Positions 63,896 to 64,000 of a stretch of 64,000 nucleotides of DNA are shown here, piece after piece (position 1 is the stretch's first letter; every line of letters starts with the position of its first letter). The notes beneath the pieces were generated by a model. It searched no databases and was not told the origin of the DNA. It saw nothing but the letters and a program-made list of their open reading frames with translations. This DNA is from Megamerina dolium. Taxonomy: Eukaryota > Arthropoda > Insecta > Diptera > Megamerinidae. Position numbers and translations under genes: made by a program. The stretch is from contig OY978530.1 in NCBI GenBank assembly GCA_963854835.1, positions 17,865,733-17,929,732 on the forward strand. The letters run 5' to 3'.

Positions 63896-64000
63896 CACAA
63901 GAGAGCAGCACCATGTCCACAAAAATCCAATATCAACTCATACAGTGAAATTTCGAGAGATGCCAACGCGGCAACTTTAACAGCATTAACTACAGTAACA
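63896..64000. other. Window end, nothing recognised
   Basis: About 105 bases of unremarkable sequence after the mariner terminal repeat. Confidence 0.6.

Overview
This window looks like insect nuclear DNA, probably from a higher fly. The evidence is the element types: mauritiana-type mariner, RTE-like and R1-clade LINEs, BEL/Pao and Ty3/gypsy elements, and piggyBac. Add AT-rich intergenic DNA, microsatellites and no bacterial gene organisation. The exact species cannot be read from the sequence. No intact, recognisable host gene, tRNA or rRNA was found. About four fifths is mobile-element sequence, much of it nested and almost all broken by frameshifts and stops, as in pericentromeric or other repeat-dense chromatin.

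Layout. 0.2-3.2 kb: RTE-like LINE copy A. 3.6-4.9 kb: a small non-TE island with two unidentified minus-strand ORFs and a duplicated upstream region. 4.9-10.2 kb: an almost full-length R1-clade LINE sitting in a CA-rich microsatellite. 10.2-11.4 kb: C-rich simple sequence and one short ORF. 11.5-13.9 kb: RTE copy B. 14.2-19.8 kb: BEL/Pao element 1. 19.8-20.0 kb: tail of a mariner-like transposase. 20.1-23.7 kb: BEL/Pao element 2. 24.5-26.5 kb: an unidentified degenerate coding region with C2H2-like fingers. 26.5-38.2 kb: a probable third BEL/Pao element between two matching ~461-bp LTR-like repeats. Its left repeat is split by RTE copy C, a mariner lies just inside, and a GC-rich, possibly viral-derived ORF lies near its right end. 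38.3-39.35 kb: RTE copy D. 39.35-43.9 kb: a plus-strand gypsy fragment split by a jockey-type LINE and a TTAA-flanked MITE. 44-48.8 kb: a patchwork of mariner, Merlin/ISXO2-like, copia, an R1-like LINE tail and another mariner. 49.0-49.7 kb: another gypsy RT fragment. 49.7-62.7 kb: a minus-strand gypsy element with a 1,049-bp 5' LTR, PBS, gag and pol. It is interrupted by a 266-bp LINE tail, a 1,971-bp TG...CA insertion and a 2.8-kb piggyBac. 62.7-63.9 kb: a gypsy integrase fragment abutting a comparatively well-preserved mariner.

The genes do not form a pathway; they are independent selfish elements whose insertion order can be reconstructed. Target-site duplications are visible for RTE copy C (11 bp), the jockey (9 bp), the MITE and piggyBac (TTAA), the TG...CA insertion (CATC) and the 266-bp LINE tail (12 bp). 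The least explained material is the 3.6-4.9 kb island, the 24.5-26.5 kb finger-containing relic and the 37.3-37.7 kb GC-rich ORF. No convincing new biological system is demonstrated; these three are the candidates to test.
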